Of a DNA stretch of 64,000 bases, positions 26,051-36,525 are shown in pieces. The notes under the pieces are model-generated. The model saw only the letters and a list, made by a program, of their open reading frames with translations. It had not been told where the DNA came from and made no database searches. This DNA comes from Faecalibacterium prausnitzii (GTDB taxonomy: Bacteria; Bacillota; Clostridia; Oscillospirales; Ruminococcaceae). Location: positions 434,001 through 498,000 of the forward strand of contig NZ_PRLE01000002.1 of assembly GCF_003287495.1 (NCBI RefSeq), written 5' to 3'. Position 1 is the first letter of the stretch, and the number at the start of each line of letters is the position of its first letter. A program made the translations under genes and the position numbers.

Positions 26051-27016
26051 ATGGAAATCATGAAATTGATTCCGACGGGTAAAGATTATTTGTGGGGTGG
26101 TACTCGACTTCGGGAAGAATATGGTAAAAAAATTGATTTAACACCATTAGCAGAAACTTGGGAGTGTTCGGTTCATCCGGACGGCCCAAGTTATGTGATA
26201 AATGGTACATATAAAGGAAAAACACTGGCTGAAGTGCTGAAAGAACATCCGGAATACATCGGTACAAAAGTTGAAAATGGTGAATTGCCTGTTCTTGTGA
26301 AATTCATCGATGCCAAGAAAGATCTCTCAGTACAAGTTCATCCTAACGATGAATATGCGAGAGAACATGAAGGCGACAACGGCAAGACCGAGATGTGGTA
26401 TGTCATTGATGCTGACGAAGGAGCCAGCCTGATTTACGGCTTTCGGCATGAGGTGACAGAAAAGATCCTTCGGAAAGCAGTTGAGACCGGAACACTGGAC
26501 AAGCACCTGCAAAAAGTTCTGGTTCATAAGGGAGATACCTACTTTGTTCCAGCAGGGACGGTACATGGTATCGGAAAGGGTATCTTGGTTGCTGAAATTC
26601 AGGAAAGCTCGAACGTGACCTACCGTGTTTATGACTATGACCGTGTGGATAAGAACGGCAAAAAACGTGAGTTGCATTTTGATAAAGCTGTGCAGGTCAT
26701 GAACATGAAGGTTGCACCGGATGTGAGCCAGAAACCAAGAATGGTGAAGTACTATTCTGGCTGTTCTCGTGAATTGCTCTGCCGCTGTAAATATTTTGAA
26801 ACAGAAAGAATACAAGTAACGAAAGGTTTTGCATTTTCTGTTATGGATGCATCTTTTCAGGTGTTAATGTGCCTGGATGGATATGGTGAAGTGCAGACGA
26901 TGGATGCGGAACAGAAGCCGATGCGATTCAGCAAGGGTGAAACACTGTTTTTACCAGCTGGGTTGGGCAGGTGTCTTGTTGTTGGCGATGCAGAGCTGAT
27001 TAAGGTCCGGTGCTAA
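26051..27016 (+). CDS. manA: Class I mannose-6-phosphate isomerase
   Basis: A 321-residue zinc cupin enzyme that converts fructose-6-phosphate to mannose-6-phosphate. Visible signatures are DYLWGG, the zinc-site segments VQVHPNDEYA and KTEMWYV, and FVPAGTVHGIG. I choose ATG 26051 (with GGGAGA upstream) over the in-frame GTG 26036. With the mutase and manC it forms a complete fructose-6-P to GDP-mannose path. Confidence 0.9.
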   Translation: MEIMKLIPTGKDYLWGGTRLREEYGKKIDLTPLAETWECSVHPDGPSYVINGTYKGKTLAEVLKEHPEYIGTKVENGELPVLVKFIDAKKDLSVQVHPNDEYAREHEGDNGKTEMWYVIDADEGASLIYGFRHEVTEKILRKAVETGTLDKHLQKVLVHKGDTYFVPAGTVHGIGKGILVAEIQESSNVTYRVYDYDRVDKNGKKRELHFDKAVQVMNMKVAPDVSQKPRMVKYYSGCSRELLCRCKYFETERIQVTKGFAFSVMDASFQVLMCLDGYGEVQTMDAEQKPMRFSKGETLFLPAGLGRCLVVGDAELIKVRC

Positions 27017-27040
27017 CAGGCTTGTAGTGAGGATGGATAA

Positions 27041-27781
27041 ATGTCAAGAATGAAGTTTATGAATACAGAGGTTGATAACTTGACAATGCAGGAAACGCTG
27101 CAGGCTATTGATCGGCTGATTCAAGAGGATAGAAGTGCATATGTGGTAACACCGAATGTGGATCACATTGTACAGCTTGAAACAAGTAAAGAATTACAGG
27201 CGGTTTATGAGAATGCGTCATTGATTCTGACGGATGGTAAACCACTGTTGTGGATCGCTAAATGGTATGGAACACCGATTAAAGAGAAAATTTCAGGCTC
27301 GGATTTGTTCCCACTTTTGTGTGATATGGCTGCAAAAAAAGGATATAAAATGTTCTTTTTAGGTGCGGCAGAGGGCGTAGCAGCAAAAGCGGCGGAAAAT
27401 CTTATGAATAGATTTAAGGGTCTACAGGTCGTTGGTACATACTCTCCTCCATTCGGTTTTGAAAAAAATCAGGATGAGATGAATAAAATTAAATCCATGA
27501 TAAAAGAGGCTAGTCCGCACATTTTGATCGTAGGATTAGGTTGCCCGAAACAGGAAAAGTTTATGTACCATCATTGTAAAGAACTTGGAGTGCCGATTTC
27601 CTTTGGCCTTGGTGCCAGCTTCGATTTTGAGGCAGGAAATATTAAAAGAGCTCCTCGATGGATGTCCAATCATGGCTTGGAGTGGCTATTTAGGATTACG
27701 CAAGATCCCAAGCGGATGGCAAAACGTTACTTGGTGGATGATCGAAAAATTCTCGGACTAGCGATTAAGTATAGAAAATAG
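27041..27781 (+). CDS. WecG/TagA/CpsF-family glycosyltransferase (GT26)
   Basis: A 246-residue protein with GT26 signatures: VVTPNVDHIVQLE near residue 37, LTDGKPLLW, KISGSDLF and VGLGCPKQEKFM. The family adds N-acetylmannosamine or a similar sugar to a lipid-linked first sugar, often as the second step. It marks the start of the AT-rich part of the locus. No priming phosphoglycosyltransferase is found in the window, so the lipid-linked acceptor must come from elsewhere. Confidence 0.88.
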   Translation: MSRMKFMNTEVDNLTMQETLQAIDRLIQEDRSAYVVTPNVDHIVQLETSKELQAVYENASLILTDGKPLLWIAKWYGTPIKEKISGSDLFPLLCDMAAKKGYKMFFLGAAEGVAAKAAENLMNRFKGLQVVGTYSPPFGFEKNQDEMNKIKSMIKEASPHILIVGLGCPKQEKFMYHHCKELGVPISFGLGASFDFEAGNIKRAPRWMSNHGLEWLFRITQDPKRMAKRYLVDDRKILGLAIKYRK

Positions 27782-27789
27782 GTGGATAA

Positions 27790-28884
27790 ATGAATTTAGT
27801 AACGATAATTACCCCCATTTATAATGGCGAAAAGTACTTGATCCGCTATTTTGAGCAGGTAAATGCGATTAGGTACAAAAATTTACAGATAATCGTTGTT
27901 AACGACGGAAGTAAAGATAAAACATCAGAAATAGTACAAAAATATGCAGAGGAAGATAGCCGAATAGAATTCATTGATAAAAAGGTGAATGAGGGTGTCA
28001 GCAGCGCAAGAAATGATGCCTTAAAAAGAGCAAAAGGGACGTTTTGTTTCTTTTTTGATTGTGATGATACTTTTGATGCACAAATCGTTGAAAAATGTGT
28101 AGCAAAAGTAAAATCTGATACAGACACCGTTTGCTATAATTATGCATCAGTGCGTAGAAATGGAAGCATAGCTGAACATGAGTTTTCCTATTTAAAGCAT
28201 CAATATAATAAAAAAGAGATTCTGGAACAGATACTGCCAAGATCCTTTGGAACATCGATAACAGACTTAAAGGGATATCTTTCAGGAAAGCGTGGAATGC
28301 GCCAAGGAAAGGAACTAAACGGTCCATGGCGCATGATGTATTCGCTCGAGATAATCCGAAAAGAAAATATCTACTTCCGAAAAGATCTGCGTGTTGGTGA
28401 AGATACGATTTTCACTAACAAATATCTGGCAGTAGCGGATGTGATTTACACTATAGATGAGCCATTGTATTATCTTCACAACAATGACGGATCAGCGATA
28501 GAAACATATAATCTTGATGTCAATCGAATGATTTCGGGCAAATTGCAGCTTATTAAGGCGAAAGATGAGTTAAGTGATGAACTGCAACAGAAGGGTATGG
28601 ATACATATGAGCTGTGGGGGGGAGAATATATACTTTCCTCCGTTCAAATTGGCTATGCTTTAGCGAAGGATAAAAAATTATCATTCGCTGAAAAATGTGA
28701 GGCCTTAAAAAGTTACCATTTGGATTCCTTGGTAAAAAATCAGTGGAATCGCCTTAGAGTAAAAGATATTATGGAAACAAAAAGCATTAAGGCAATTCCG
28801 GTTTTGCTATTAAAAATAAACTGGATAACCCTTACAGAGTTAATGCTTATCTTGTTTTGCAAAATGGGATTTAAAATCCGTTAA
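27790..28884 (+). CDS. Family 2 glycosyltransferase with an in-frame G7 tract
   Basis: A 364-residue GT-A enzyme. The nucleotide-binding start is TIITPIYNGEKYL, then VVNDGSKDKTSE, and the metal-binding segment is FFFDCDDTFD. A hydrophobic C-terminal segment (about 335-360) may touch the membrane. A run of seven G at 28,616-28,622 (codons for LWGGE) keeps the frame open here, but slippage would truncate the last 90 residues. The sugar specificity is unknown. Confidence 0.85.
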   Translation: MNLVTIITPIYNGEKYLIRYFEQVNAIRYKNLQIIVVNDGSKDKTSEIVQKYAEEDSRIEFIDKKVNEGVSSARNDALKRAKGTFCFFFDCDDTFDAQIVEKCVAKVKSDTDTVCYNYASVRRNGSIAEHEFSYLKHQYNKKEILEQILPRSFGTSITDLKGYLSGKRGMRQGKELNGPWRMMYSLEIIRKENIYFRKDLRVGEDTIFTNKYLAVADVIYTIDEPLYYLHNNDGSAIETYNLDVNRMISGKLQLIKAKDELSDELQQKGMDTYELWGGEYILSSVQIGYALAKDKKLSFAEKCEALKSYHLDSLVKNQWNRLRVKDIMETKSIKAIPVLLLKINWITLTELMLILFCKMGFKIR

Positions 28885-28896
28885 GAAAGGGCAGAG

Positions 28897-30012
28897 ATGA
28901 AAGTATTAATAGATTTGACTTCTCTTGCAGATAACTTTTCTGGAATTGAGCGATTCGCGCTTAGTATTACGAAAGAACTGATTACAGATCAAAGCAGAAG
29001 TGATATTGAATTTATACTCGTTTTCAAAAATGAGGTGCATAAAGAATTTGCTGCGGAGCAGCATAATGTAAAAAAAATTATTGTGAGGGGAAAGAACAAA
29101 CTGGTTTTTAATCAGTTGCAGTTACCATTAAAACTTGCAGCTATAAAAGCCAATTATTACTTTTTCCCGGCGTTTCCGGCACCATTTTTCTTCTTTAACC
29201 GGAATGCAATAAGTGCAATTCATGATGTGGGATGCTGGGATTGTCCAAGCAAGAATAGAAAATACATGACGCTCTATTTTAAGATCATGTATAGAAAAGC
29301 TGCGTTTGGGCATAAGAATGTCGTTACGGTGTCACAGTTCTCTAAAAATCGGATTTCAAAGATTTTGAAAAAAGAGCCTGACGAGATTGCAGTTATTTAT
29401 GACGGTTTGTCGGACTGTTTTGCTGATTTCTGCTACGATAAAGAACAAGACATGAAAGCAAAAGGAGCTTATGGACTTCCTGAAAAGTATATTCTTTGCC
29501 TTTCAACATTAGAGCCGAGAAAGAATATGAGACTTTTGGTAGAGGCATTTAGTGAGTTGACTAAAGAAAAGAAAATTGATACCAATCTAGTTCTAGCCGG
29601 AAGAAAAGGTTGGCTAATGGATGATTTGCTTTCCAACTTGGATAAAGAAATTGTTGACCGGATTCATTTCACGGGCTTTGTGGATGATAACTTATTGCCA
29701 TATGTGTATAGGAATGCACAGGTCTTCGTATTCCCATCGGTATATGAGGGATTCGGAGTGCCTCCAATTGAAGCAATGTCTATGGGGATTCCGGTGATCT
29801 CCTCAGATGCAGCTTCATTACCAGAGGTTTTGGGTAATGCGGCTTATTATTTTGAAAATCGTAATCTAAAAGATTTGAAGAAACAGATTGTAACCGTCAT
29901 GAATCTTCCAAAGGAAAAGATGGAGCTGACGAAAAAGGCTGGGGTAGAACAAGCACAACTATTTAATTGGAAAAATGAAGCATTGAAGTTAAGAGACACG
30001 TTGTTTAGGTGA
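28897..30012 (+). CDS. Family 4 glycosyltransferase
   Basis: A 371-residue GT-B enzyme. The C-terminal donor-binding half has [37 protein letters not shown] and the family signature [20 protein letters not shown] (20 residues). It lies 12 bases after the GT2 gene with an AAAGGGCAGAG ribosome site. It resembles mannosyl- or rhamnosyl-transferases of O-antigen loci. The donor cannot be determined. Confidence 0.88.
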   Translation: MKVLIDLTSLADNFSGIERFALSITKELITDQSRSDIEFILVFKNEVHKEFAAEQHNVKKIIVRGKNKLVFNQLQLPLKLAAIKANYYFFPAFPAPFFFFNRNAISAIHDVGCWDCPSKNRKYMTLYFKIMYRKAAFGHKNVVTVSQFSKNRISKILKKEPDEIAVIYDGLSDCFADFCYDKEQDMKAKGAYGLPEKYILCLSTLEPRKNMRLLVEAFSELTKEKKIDTNLVLAGRKGWLMDDLLSNLDKEIVDRIHFTGFVDDNLLPYVYRNAQVFVFPSVYEGFGVPPIEAMSMGIPVISSDAASLPEVLGNAAYYFENRNLKDLKKQIVTVMNLPKEKMELTKKAGVEQAQLFNWKNEALKLRDTLFR

Positions 30013-30027
30013 TGTGGGAGTGATTAA

Positions 30028-31141
30028 ATGCGAATTGGCATAGATGCAAGACCTTTGATTTCAGAGTCCCCTTCTGGAATTGGTATCTATCTGCTGGAGA
30101 TACTACGAAATCTTGAAAGAAATGAAAATACTACATATATTCTCTATACGAACGAGCCAATCAGAAATCAAGATCCTGTGCTGACTGGATTCGAAAAACG
30201 TGTAGTTCATGGAAAAATTGGAACGTTCACCATATGCTTTGGTTTAGATAAAGCATTAAAAGCGGACAAAATAGATGAATTTTGGGGGACAGAGCATATG
30301 CTGCCCCTTTTTGCACATGGTGTAAAAAAGGTCTTAACCGTGCATGATTTGGCACTGTTGATTAATCCCAAATGGGGGAGCAGGAAAAATGCCATTATGC
30401 AAAATATTTTCTGCCGTCTTTCTTGTAAGCGGGCAGACAAGATAATTGCAGTTTCAGAAGCTACGAAAAAAGATGTTGTTTCATTATTATCAATTGACGC
30501 AAATAAAATTACGGCAATTCTAAATGGGGGGGTACAGCGAGTATATAACTCCCTCTGATGCGGAATGTGAAAAAATTAAGAAGAGATTTGAAATAGGAGC
30601 CGAACCATTCTTTGCGTATACAGGTAATATTGAGCCAAGAAAAAACATTGTTACGATTCTAAAGGCATTTGAAATAGCTTGTGATAAGTTGAATCGAAAA
30701 GTATCAATTGTTTTAGCTGGGAAATTGGGTTGGAGAACACAGCCTATTATAGAGGCGATAGAACAAAATAAATACAAAGATCGAATTTACCTACCAGGCT
30801 ATATTTCAGAAAATGAAAAGAAATATCTAATGCACAATGCGTGTGCTTTTGTATTCCCATCTAACTATGAGGGATTTGGGATTCCGATAGTAGAAGCAAT
30901 GTCTTGTGGCGGTGTAGTTATAACTGCAGATAATTCTTCGCTAAAAGAAGTTGGCGGAAGCACTGCCTTTTATGTGCAAAAAACAGATGAGGTGGTTCAA
31001 TTGGCGGATAGAATGGTACAGTGCTTTAATCTGTCGGACGCCGAAAGAAAGAAGTTGGCGGCGGATGGGCAAAGCTGGGTAGCACAATTTAGTTGGGAGA
31101 AGTGTGCCCAAGAGACACAGGCGGTGTTAGAGCAAGGTTAA
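30028..31141 (+). CDS. Family 4 glycosyltransferase, out of frame at a G7 tract (likely phase-variable, OFF)
   Basis: The N-terminal part from ATG 30028 (MRIGIDARPLISESPSGIG, in part) runs to ILNGG and then, after seven G at 30,526-30,532, reads out of frame and stops at 30,558. The C-terminal half continues in the +1 frame (YSEYITPSDAECEKI, then NIEPRKNIVTILKAF and PSNYEGFGIPIVEAMS) to 31,141. With 6 or 9 G, the two halves join into one normal protein of about 370 residues. Both halves are otherwise intact, which points to reversible slippage rather than old decay. A single sequencing error in the homopolymer is an alternative. Confidence 0.8.
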
Positions 31142-31184
31142 AAACAAATCTCTCCTTAATTACATGTTTAAGGAGAAATTATCG

Positions 31185-32255
31185 ATGAAGAGAATTGTTT
31201 TTAACGGATGCTGGGTAGGAACAAATGTTGTTGGAGTTAGTAGATATGCTTATAACATAATAAAAGAGTTGGATAAATTGCTTGAGGGCGCTAAGGATAA
31301 GTATTATGTGGAGTTACTCGTTCCAGCTGATGCTGTTGAGTGTGATTTAGGCTTTAACAATATCACGATAGTGAAGAAAGGCCAATGTACTGGAAAAGTA
31401 AATAAAATCTTTTGGGAACAAGTGGTTTTTCCGCATTATGTAAAAGAAACTAAAGGGGTTGGCGTTGATTTAACGCTGAGCATTCCGGTGCATGGGATAA
31501 AATATATTGCTATCCATGATTGCATATATGAAAGTTTTCCGGAAAACTATAAAGGGCACGAACTTCATCGAGCACTATATATGTGGAAAGTAAAGAAGGT
31601 TACACGGCAAGAGAAGGTTCAAATAATAACGGTCAGTAATGAGTCTAAGAAGGAAATTGTTAAATATTATAATGTTGCACCTAACAGAATAACTGTAATT
31701 GGTAACGGTTGGGAGCACATGAAGGATATTACCTCAGATGAGCGAGTGTTTGAAAAATGTAAAATTGATGATAAGAAACCGTATTTCTTTGCACTGGGTT
31801 CAAAATATAAACATAAAAACCTGACATGGATTTTGAATGCTGCGAAAAAGAATCCTGAATACAATTTTGTTTTGACGGGGAATGATTCTTTTTCAAATGA
31901 GTCTGAGGAATTGAATCGGAAAAAAGTAGATAATGTTATATTTACCGGCTTTGTGTCTGACGGAGAAATGAAAGCATTAATGCTTAATTGTGAGGCCCTG
32001 ATACAGCCGTCGTTTTATGAAGGGTTTGGAATTCCGCCGATAGAAGCTTTAAGCATGGGTAAAAAAGTAATTGTAGCAAAGGCAAGCTGTTTGCCAGAGA
32101 TATATGAGGATTCAGCGATTTATATTGACCCTAATAATAGCGATGTAGATTTGAACCTGCTTATGAAAGAGCCGGTCGGAGATGCCAAGTACATTTTGGA
32201 AAAGCATTCATGGAAGAAATCAGCAAAGGAAATGCTCAAATTGATTGGCAGTTGA
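31185..32255 (+). CDS. Family 4 glycosyltransferase
   Basis: A 356-residue GT-B enzyme. The start is ATG 31185, with AAGGAGAAA 8 bases upstream; the in-frame ATG 31164 lacks a site. The donor domain has FFALGSKYKHKNLTWIL, FTGFVSDGEMKALM and PSFYEGFGIPPIEALSMGKK (20 residues). It is one of several GT4 genes in tandem, each likely adding a distinct linkage of the repeat unit. Confidence 0.87.
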   Translation: MKRIVFNGCWVGTNVVGVSRYAYNIIKELDKLLEGAKDKYYVELLVPADAVECDLGFNNITIVKKGQCTGKVNKIFWEQVVFPHYVKETKGVGVDLTLSIPVHGIKYIAIHDCIYESFPENYKGHELHRALYMWKVKKVTRQEKVQIITVSNESKKEIVKYYNVAPNRITVIGNGWEHMKDITSDERVFEKCKIDDKKPYFFALGSKYKHKNLTWILNAAKKNPEYNFVLTGNDSFSNESEELNRKKVDNVIFTGFVSDGEMKALMLNCEALIQPSFYEGFGIPPIEALSMGKKVIVAKASCLPEIYEDSAIYIDPNNSDVDLNLLMKEPVGDAKYILEKHSWKKSAKEMLKLIGS

Positions 32256-32273
32256 GTAAGGGAGGAATTCGCT

Positions 32274-33482
32274 TTGAGAGTATTGATTATAAATTCTTTC
32301 TATGCACCAGATATTCGTGGTGGAGCAGAATACAGTGTGAAAAAACTTGCAGAAGGGCTGCAGAGCAAAGGACATACAGTTCGTGTTCTATGCCTTGGAG
32401 ATTTTAACACCGAAGAAATAATTGACGGCATCGAGGTTGTTCGTTTCAAGCCATCTTGTGCACATAAGGAAAAGAATATTCATGATGTGCCGCGGTGGCG
32501 AAGACTTTTAGGACATCTTTTGGAAATATGGAATACTGGAAACTCGAAGCGTTTGTCCCAAGAAATTGATCGGTTTGCGCCAGATGTAATTAATACGAAC
32601 AATTTATATGGCATTACGCCCGTTGTGTGGAAAATTGCTAAACAGAAAAAAATTCGCTTGGTTCATACGATCCGTGATTACTACCTAATGTGCCCTCTTG
32701 TTGCGATGTCGTGCAAAAAGACAAATGGTGAAAAATGTGTACATCCGGGATATGGGTGCCAGCTGCATAGAAATTTGAACCGAGTGCATTCGAAATACGT
32801 TGATTGTGTAACGGCTCCCTCAGCATTGACGCTAAATGTATTGGTAAACGACGGCTTTTTCAAAAATAGTAAAAAAAAGGTTATCGCAAACGCAACAGAT
32901 TTTGATATTGATGCGGTAAAAAAAATCTTATCGGTTCGGGTGGCCGAGGTTGACAAACGGCAAAGTGTTTCATTTGTATATCTTGGAACATTAAGCGAAC
33001 AAAAAGGCATCCGCTGGATGATAGATTCGTTTGAGTCTATAGAAAATAAAACGTGTAAGCTGTATATCGCAGGAAAAGGTGATTTGCAGGACTATGTTAT
33101 AGAAGAGACCCAAAAAGACAATCGAATTGAATTTGTTGGTTTCTTGAATGAACAGCAGGTTTCACAGCTTCTTCAAAGTGCGGATGTTTTGCTTTGCCCT
33201 TCATTGTGGGAAGAACCTTTTGGGCGCGTTGTGCTTGATGCCTATAAAAATGCAATGCCTGTGATTTGTAGCAATATGGGAGCATTACCAGAATTAGTCG
33301 AGGATGGAAAAACGGGTTTTGTTGTTGAAGCAAGGAATCTTGAACAATTCAAGGATCGAATGACGTATTACATCAATGATAAGAAGAGAATTGTCCAGCA
33401 GGCGGAGAATGGTGTTAATCAGTTTGAAAAATATACGATAGAACATCAGATAATTGAATTTGAAACGGTGTATAAGGACTAA
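32274..33482 (+). CDS. Family 4 glycosyltransferase
   Basis: A 402-residue GT-B enzyme. The start is TTG 32274 with AAGGGAGGA 9 bases upstream. The N-terminal acceptor motif is SFYAPDIRGGAEYSVKKLAE (20 residues). The middle has a Cys-rich stretch (CPLVAMSCKK, CVHPGYGCQL) typical of one GT4 subgroup. The donor domain has LSEQKGIRWMIDSF and CPSLWEEPFGRVVLDAY. Sugar specificity is unknown. Confidence 0.87.
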   Translation: MRVLIINSFYAPDIRGGAEYSVKKLAEGLQSKGHTVRVLCLGDFNTEEIIDGIEVVRFKPSCAHKEKNIHDVPRWRRLLGHLLEIWNTGNSKRLSQEIDRFAPDVINTNNLYGITPVVWKIAKQKKIRLVHTIRDYYLMCPLVAMSCKKTNGEKCVHPGYGCQLHRNLNRVHSKYVDCVTAPSALTLNVLVNDGFFKNSKKKVIANATDFDIDAVKKILSVRVAEVDKRQSVSFVYLGTLSEQKGIRWMIDSFESIENKTCKLYIAGKGDLQDYVIEETQKDNRIEFVGFLNEQQVSQLLQSADVLLCPSLWEEPFGRVVLDAYKNAMPVICSNMGALPELVEDGKTGFVVEARNLEQFKDRMTYYINDKKRIVQQAENGVNQFEKYTIEHQIIEFETVYKD

Positions 33483-33497
33483 AGAGAGGAGGATTAG

Positions 33498-34652
33498 ATG
33501 TCATTTACAATAAAGAAGCCAACTATGAAGTTGCCAATATATTGGATTTTTATCCTTTTCTTATTACCGCCATTTCTTCTAAATAGATCGGATTTGTTCA
33601 TTATATGTGATTTATGGCACCTAGCGCAGCTAGTAATGGTATGTATAATGGCATTTTACTATTTTGTGAATTATAGAGCCAGAAACACTATAGTAAATGC
33701 AGTTTTATGCTATTATATCGTGGCAATAATATCAAGTTATTTAAATGGGTATTCTATTAACACAATAAAATGGGATATTGCGAGTGATCTTGGTATTGTG
33801 TTGGTAATATATTTGCTATTCAATAAAAACAAAGAAAAAGCGCTGTATTATTTATCAAAAATTTTATGGTTGTATTTGCTTATTAATACATTGGTTATGC
33901 TCATATGGCCGAACGGTATTGCATCTGGACGTATCGGCCAGATAGTTTGGTTTTTAGGCGGAAAGAATAATATATTGCCATGGATTTTGATTGGCGGAGG
34001 ATGCATAATACTCGATTCATATGAACGAAACAAGAAAGTAACCTTTATTACATATTTGAAATTAGCAATATGTAGTGTACAGGCTTTTTTATGTGATTCT
34101 TCCACAGCAGTGGTGGTTATGATTATTCTTTGGGGAATTTATGTGATTAATATTATAGTGCATAATCAAAAACTATTAAATTTCTTTATTGGTGGAAAAC
34201 GCCTGTTTTTACTTGTTGCCCTTGGATTTGTTTTTGTTGTTTTTTTTACAACTAGGTCAAATGTTTTGCAAAAGTTCTCAGAATGGTTTGGAAAAGATGT
34301 AACCTTTAATGGCAGAACTGGCATATGGATAGTAGCATTAAATTATATAAAAGATAATCCTTTGTTTGGCGCTGGTCCGGTTCTTGTTTTTGACATGGGA
34401 TGGAGTGTGTATATGACACATGCCCATTGTTTGTATCTTAATATATGTGCTCATAATGGAATCATTGGATTGAGTTGCTTAATATATATATTATGGAATG
34501 TATTAAAGAATGCAAAAAAAATACCACTTGTTGTTATATTTAGTCTGTTTTTATATTTAATAGGTTCCATTGTTGAGGTGTATTCATTGAGTACGTTGCT
34601 TTTGTTCTGCATGGTTCTTAATTGTCTTGAACAGAAAAATAGTAGAACGTAG
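33498..34652 (+). CDS. O-antigen ligase/polymerase-like membrane protein (Wzy-type)
   Basis: A 384-residue protein with about ten hydrophobic segments and a long periplasmic-type loop. That loop contains the pattern FNGRTGIWIVALNYIKDNPLF (quoted in part) and the later MTHAHCLYLN, typical of the Wzy/WaaL family. With the flippase at 36,526 it suggests Wzx/Wzy-dependent assembly. Codons are strongly AT-rich, as in the neighbouring transferase genes. Confidence 0.8.
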   Translation: MSFTIKKPTMKLPIYWIFILFLLPPFLLNRSDLFIICDLWHLAQLVMVCIMAFYYFVNYRARNTIVNAVLCYYIVAIISSYLNGYSINTIKWDIASDLGIVLVIYLLFNKNKEKALYYLSKILWLYLLINTLVMLIWPNGIASGRIGQIVWFLGGKNNILPWILIGGGCIILDSYERNKKVTFITYLKLAICSVQAFLCDSSTAVVVMIILWGIYVINIIVHNQKLLNFFIGGKRLFLLVALGFVFVVFFTTRSNVLQKFSEWFGKDVTFNGRTGIWIVALNYIKDNPLFGAGPVLVFDMGWSVYMTHAHCLYLNICAHNGIIGLSCLIYILWNVLKNAKKIPLVVIFSLFLYLIGSIVEVYSLSTLLLFCMVLNCLEQKNSRT

Positions 34653-34740
34653 AAATAATACAAAATTGAACATCGTTAAGGATTCCGGTGTAACTTTGAT
34701 ATAAAATATATTTTACATAAGAATTTTGAAAGGAAAAATA

Positions 34741-35552
34741 ATGATACCTAAAACGATACATTACATTTGGTTGGGTGAAAATGAGCCAAATGAGCACGTA
34801 AAAAAATGTATGCAATCATGGTGCATTCTTCAAGATAGTGGTTGGAATATTAAGAAATGGGATGACCACAGTCTCCAACAGTTAAACATGCCTAAAGTTG
34901 TACTTGCTGCACTTGAGAAGAAAAAATATGCATTTGCGGCCGATTGGTTGAGGTTGTACGCCTTATACTTAGAGGGTGGAGTGTATCTTGACACGGATGT
35001 CGAAGTGCTTAAAAATTTGATGACCTGTTGACAGATGATACAGCCATGTTTTTAGGTTATATTTTTGACGCATCTTTGGGGACCGCGGTTATTGGCGCTG
35101 AACCAGGGAATCAGGTGATTGGTGCATTACTAAAGCAGTATGAAACGGCAGAATATCAATATAATCCTGAGACAAGAGATTTTAAAATAAAGTTTGAATT
35201 TATGCCGGAAATGTATATGGTCAACAATAACGATATGTTTACGGCATATTTTCTGAAAAATGTTAAAGGATTTGCATTGACTGGGAAAAAATGCCGATGC
35301 GGTGACGATGAAAAAATTCATATTTATCCTAAAGAGTATTTTGAAGGCTATTCAATGTGCCTTAAGAATAATTACTCAATACATCATTGCTTTGGAAGTT
35401 GGCGTTATTTTGAAAACGAGAATGAAAAACATGAGGAAAGTACACTTCGAAACTATTTAAAAAATATCTATTTTCTAAGGTGGGTGAAAGATAAATACAT
35501 AAGGATGAAAAAGAAAAATCTTCCATTCCAAAATTATTTAACTAGAAGATAG
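34741..35552 (+). pseudogene. GT32-like glycosyltransferase split by a one-base frameshift
   Basis: ATG 34741 (ribosome site GAAAGGAAAA) begins MIPKTIHYIWLGENEP, and the DXD region is LEGGVYLDTDVEVL, as in sugar-binding GT32 capsular transferases. At about 35,011-35,018 (AAAAATTT) the frame is lost and stops at 35,031. The remainder reads on in another frame as FDDLLTDDTAMFLGYIF to 35,552. One extra A in the A5 tract would restore a protein of about 270 residues. It could be a true mutation, slippage, or a sequencing error. Confidence 0.7.
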
Positions 35553-35587
35553 TGGAATAAACATCAAAAAAGGAGCGCTTAATTATT

Positions 35588-36493
35588 ATGAAAGCGATGC
35601 TAGATATTCTATCAAAAAAGATAGAAAACCGACTTCGTAGATATAGAGATTATTGCATAGAAGGAGAAAAATCATTACAAATAGAACAAGAGTTGATAAA
35701 AAAAGAGCCACAGTATAGGTTAAATACTGCACAGCGAGATCAAAAGATCATAGTATCATTAACTAGTTTTCCTGCGAGATTTGAAAAACTTCATCTCGTT
35801 ATCAGAAGCCTGCTTGTTCAAACAATGCCGCCGGATGCAATTATATTATATCTGGATGATGATGTTGTTGTTGAGGAACTACCGGATTCCTTAAGAAAAT
35901 TAGAAAAATACGGTCTACAAATAGAATGGCGTCCGGGGCGGATAAAGCCACATAAAAAGTATTATTACGCTATAAAAGAACATCCCGATGATATTGTTGT
36001 AACGGTGGATGATGATGTGATGTATCCAGCAGAGTTGATCGAAAGTTTATATAAAGCACATCAGAGATTCCCGGGTTGCGTCGTAGCGACACGAGCGCAT
36101 AGAATATTATTTAGTAACCATAAGACGATTAGAAGCTATAATAATTGGCATTGGGCGGATGAACATCGTAATAAGCCATCGCTAGCACTTATGGCTACCG
36201 GAGTTGGTGGTGTTTTGTATCCACCATATTGCATGAGCGAAGAACTTTTGAATCAAGAATTGTTTTTGAAGTTGTCTCCCAATGCAGATGATTTGTGGCT
36301 GAAAGTTATGCAAATAAAAAAAGGAACAAAGGTTGTTTTGTGTGATAGTAAAGTGTCGCATATGAGAGCAGATATTCAAGGCACACAAGAACAATCTTTG
36401 AATTCAAGTAACGTGCATAAATGCGTTAATGATGAATATATGGAAAGAATGATTCAGTATTTTCATTTGACAGCAAATGATTTCGGTTGCTAA
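35588..36493 (+). CDS. GT-A-type glycosyltransferase
   Basis: A 301-residue protein. The N-terminal 50 residues are helical. The catalytic part has VSLTSFPARFEKLHLVIRSL (20 residues), an acidic LYLDDDVVVEELP, and a second VVTVDDDVMYPAELI, which is the probable metal-binding motif. It resembles glycosyltransferases found in Gram-positive capsule loci. Specificity is unknown. It begins after an AAGGAGCGC site and ends just before the flippase gene. Confidence 0.75.
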   Translation: MKAMLDILSKKIENRLRRYRDYCIEGEKSLQIEQELIKKEPQYRLNTAQRDQKIIVSLTSFPARFEKLHLVIRSLLVQTMPPDAIILYLDDDVVVEELPDSLRKLEKYGLQIEWRPGRIKPHKKYYYAIKEHPDDIVVTVDDDVMYPAELIESLYKAHQRFPGCVVATRAHRILFSNHKTIRSYNNWHWADEHRNKPSLALMATGVGGVLYPPYCMSEELLNQELFLKLSPNADDLWLKVMQIKKGTKVVLCDSKVSHMRADIQGTQEQSLNSSNVHKCVNDEYMERMIQYFHLTANDFGC

Positions 36494-36525
36494 GACAAAA
36501 GGATAATCAACGGGGAAAAGGTTTA

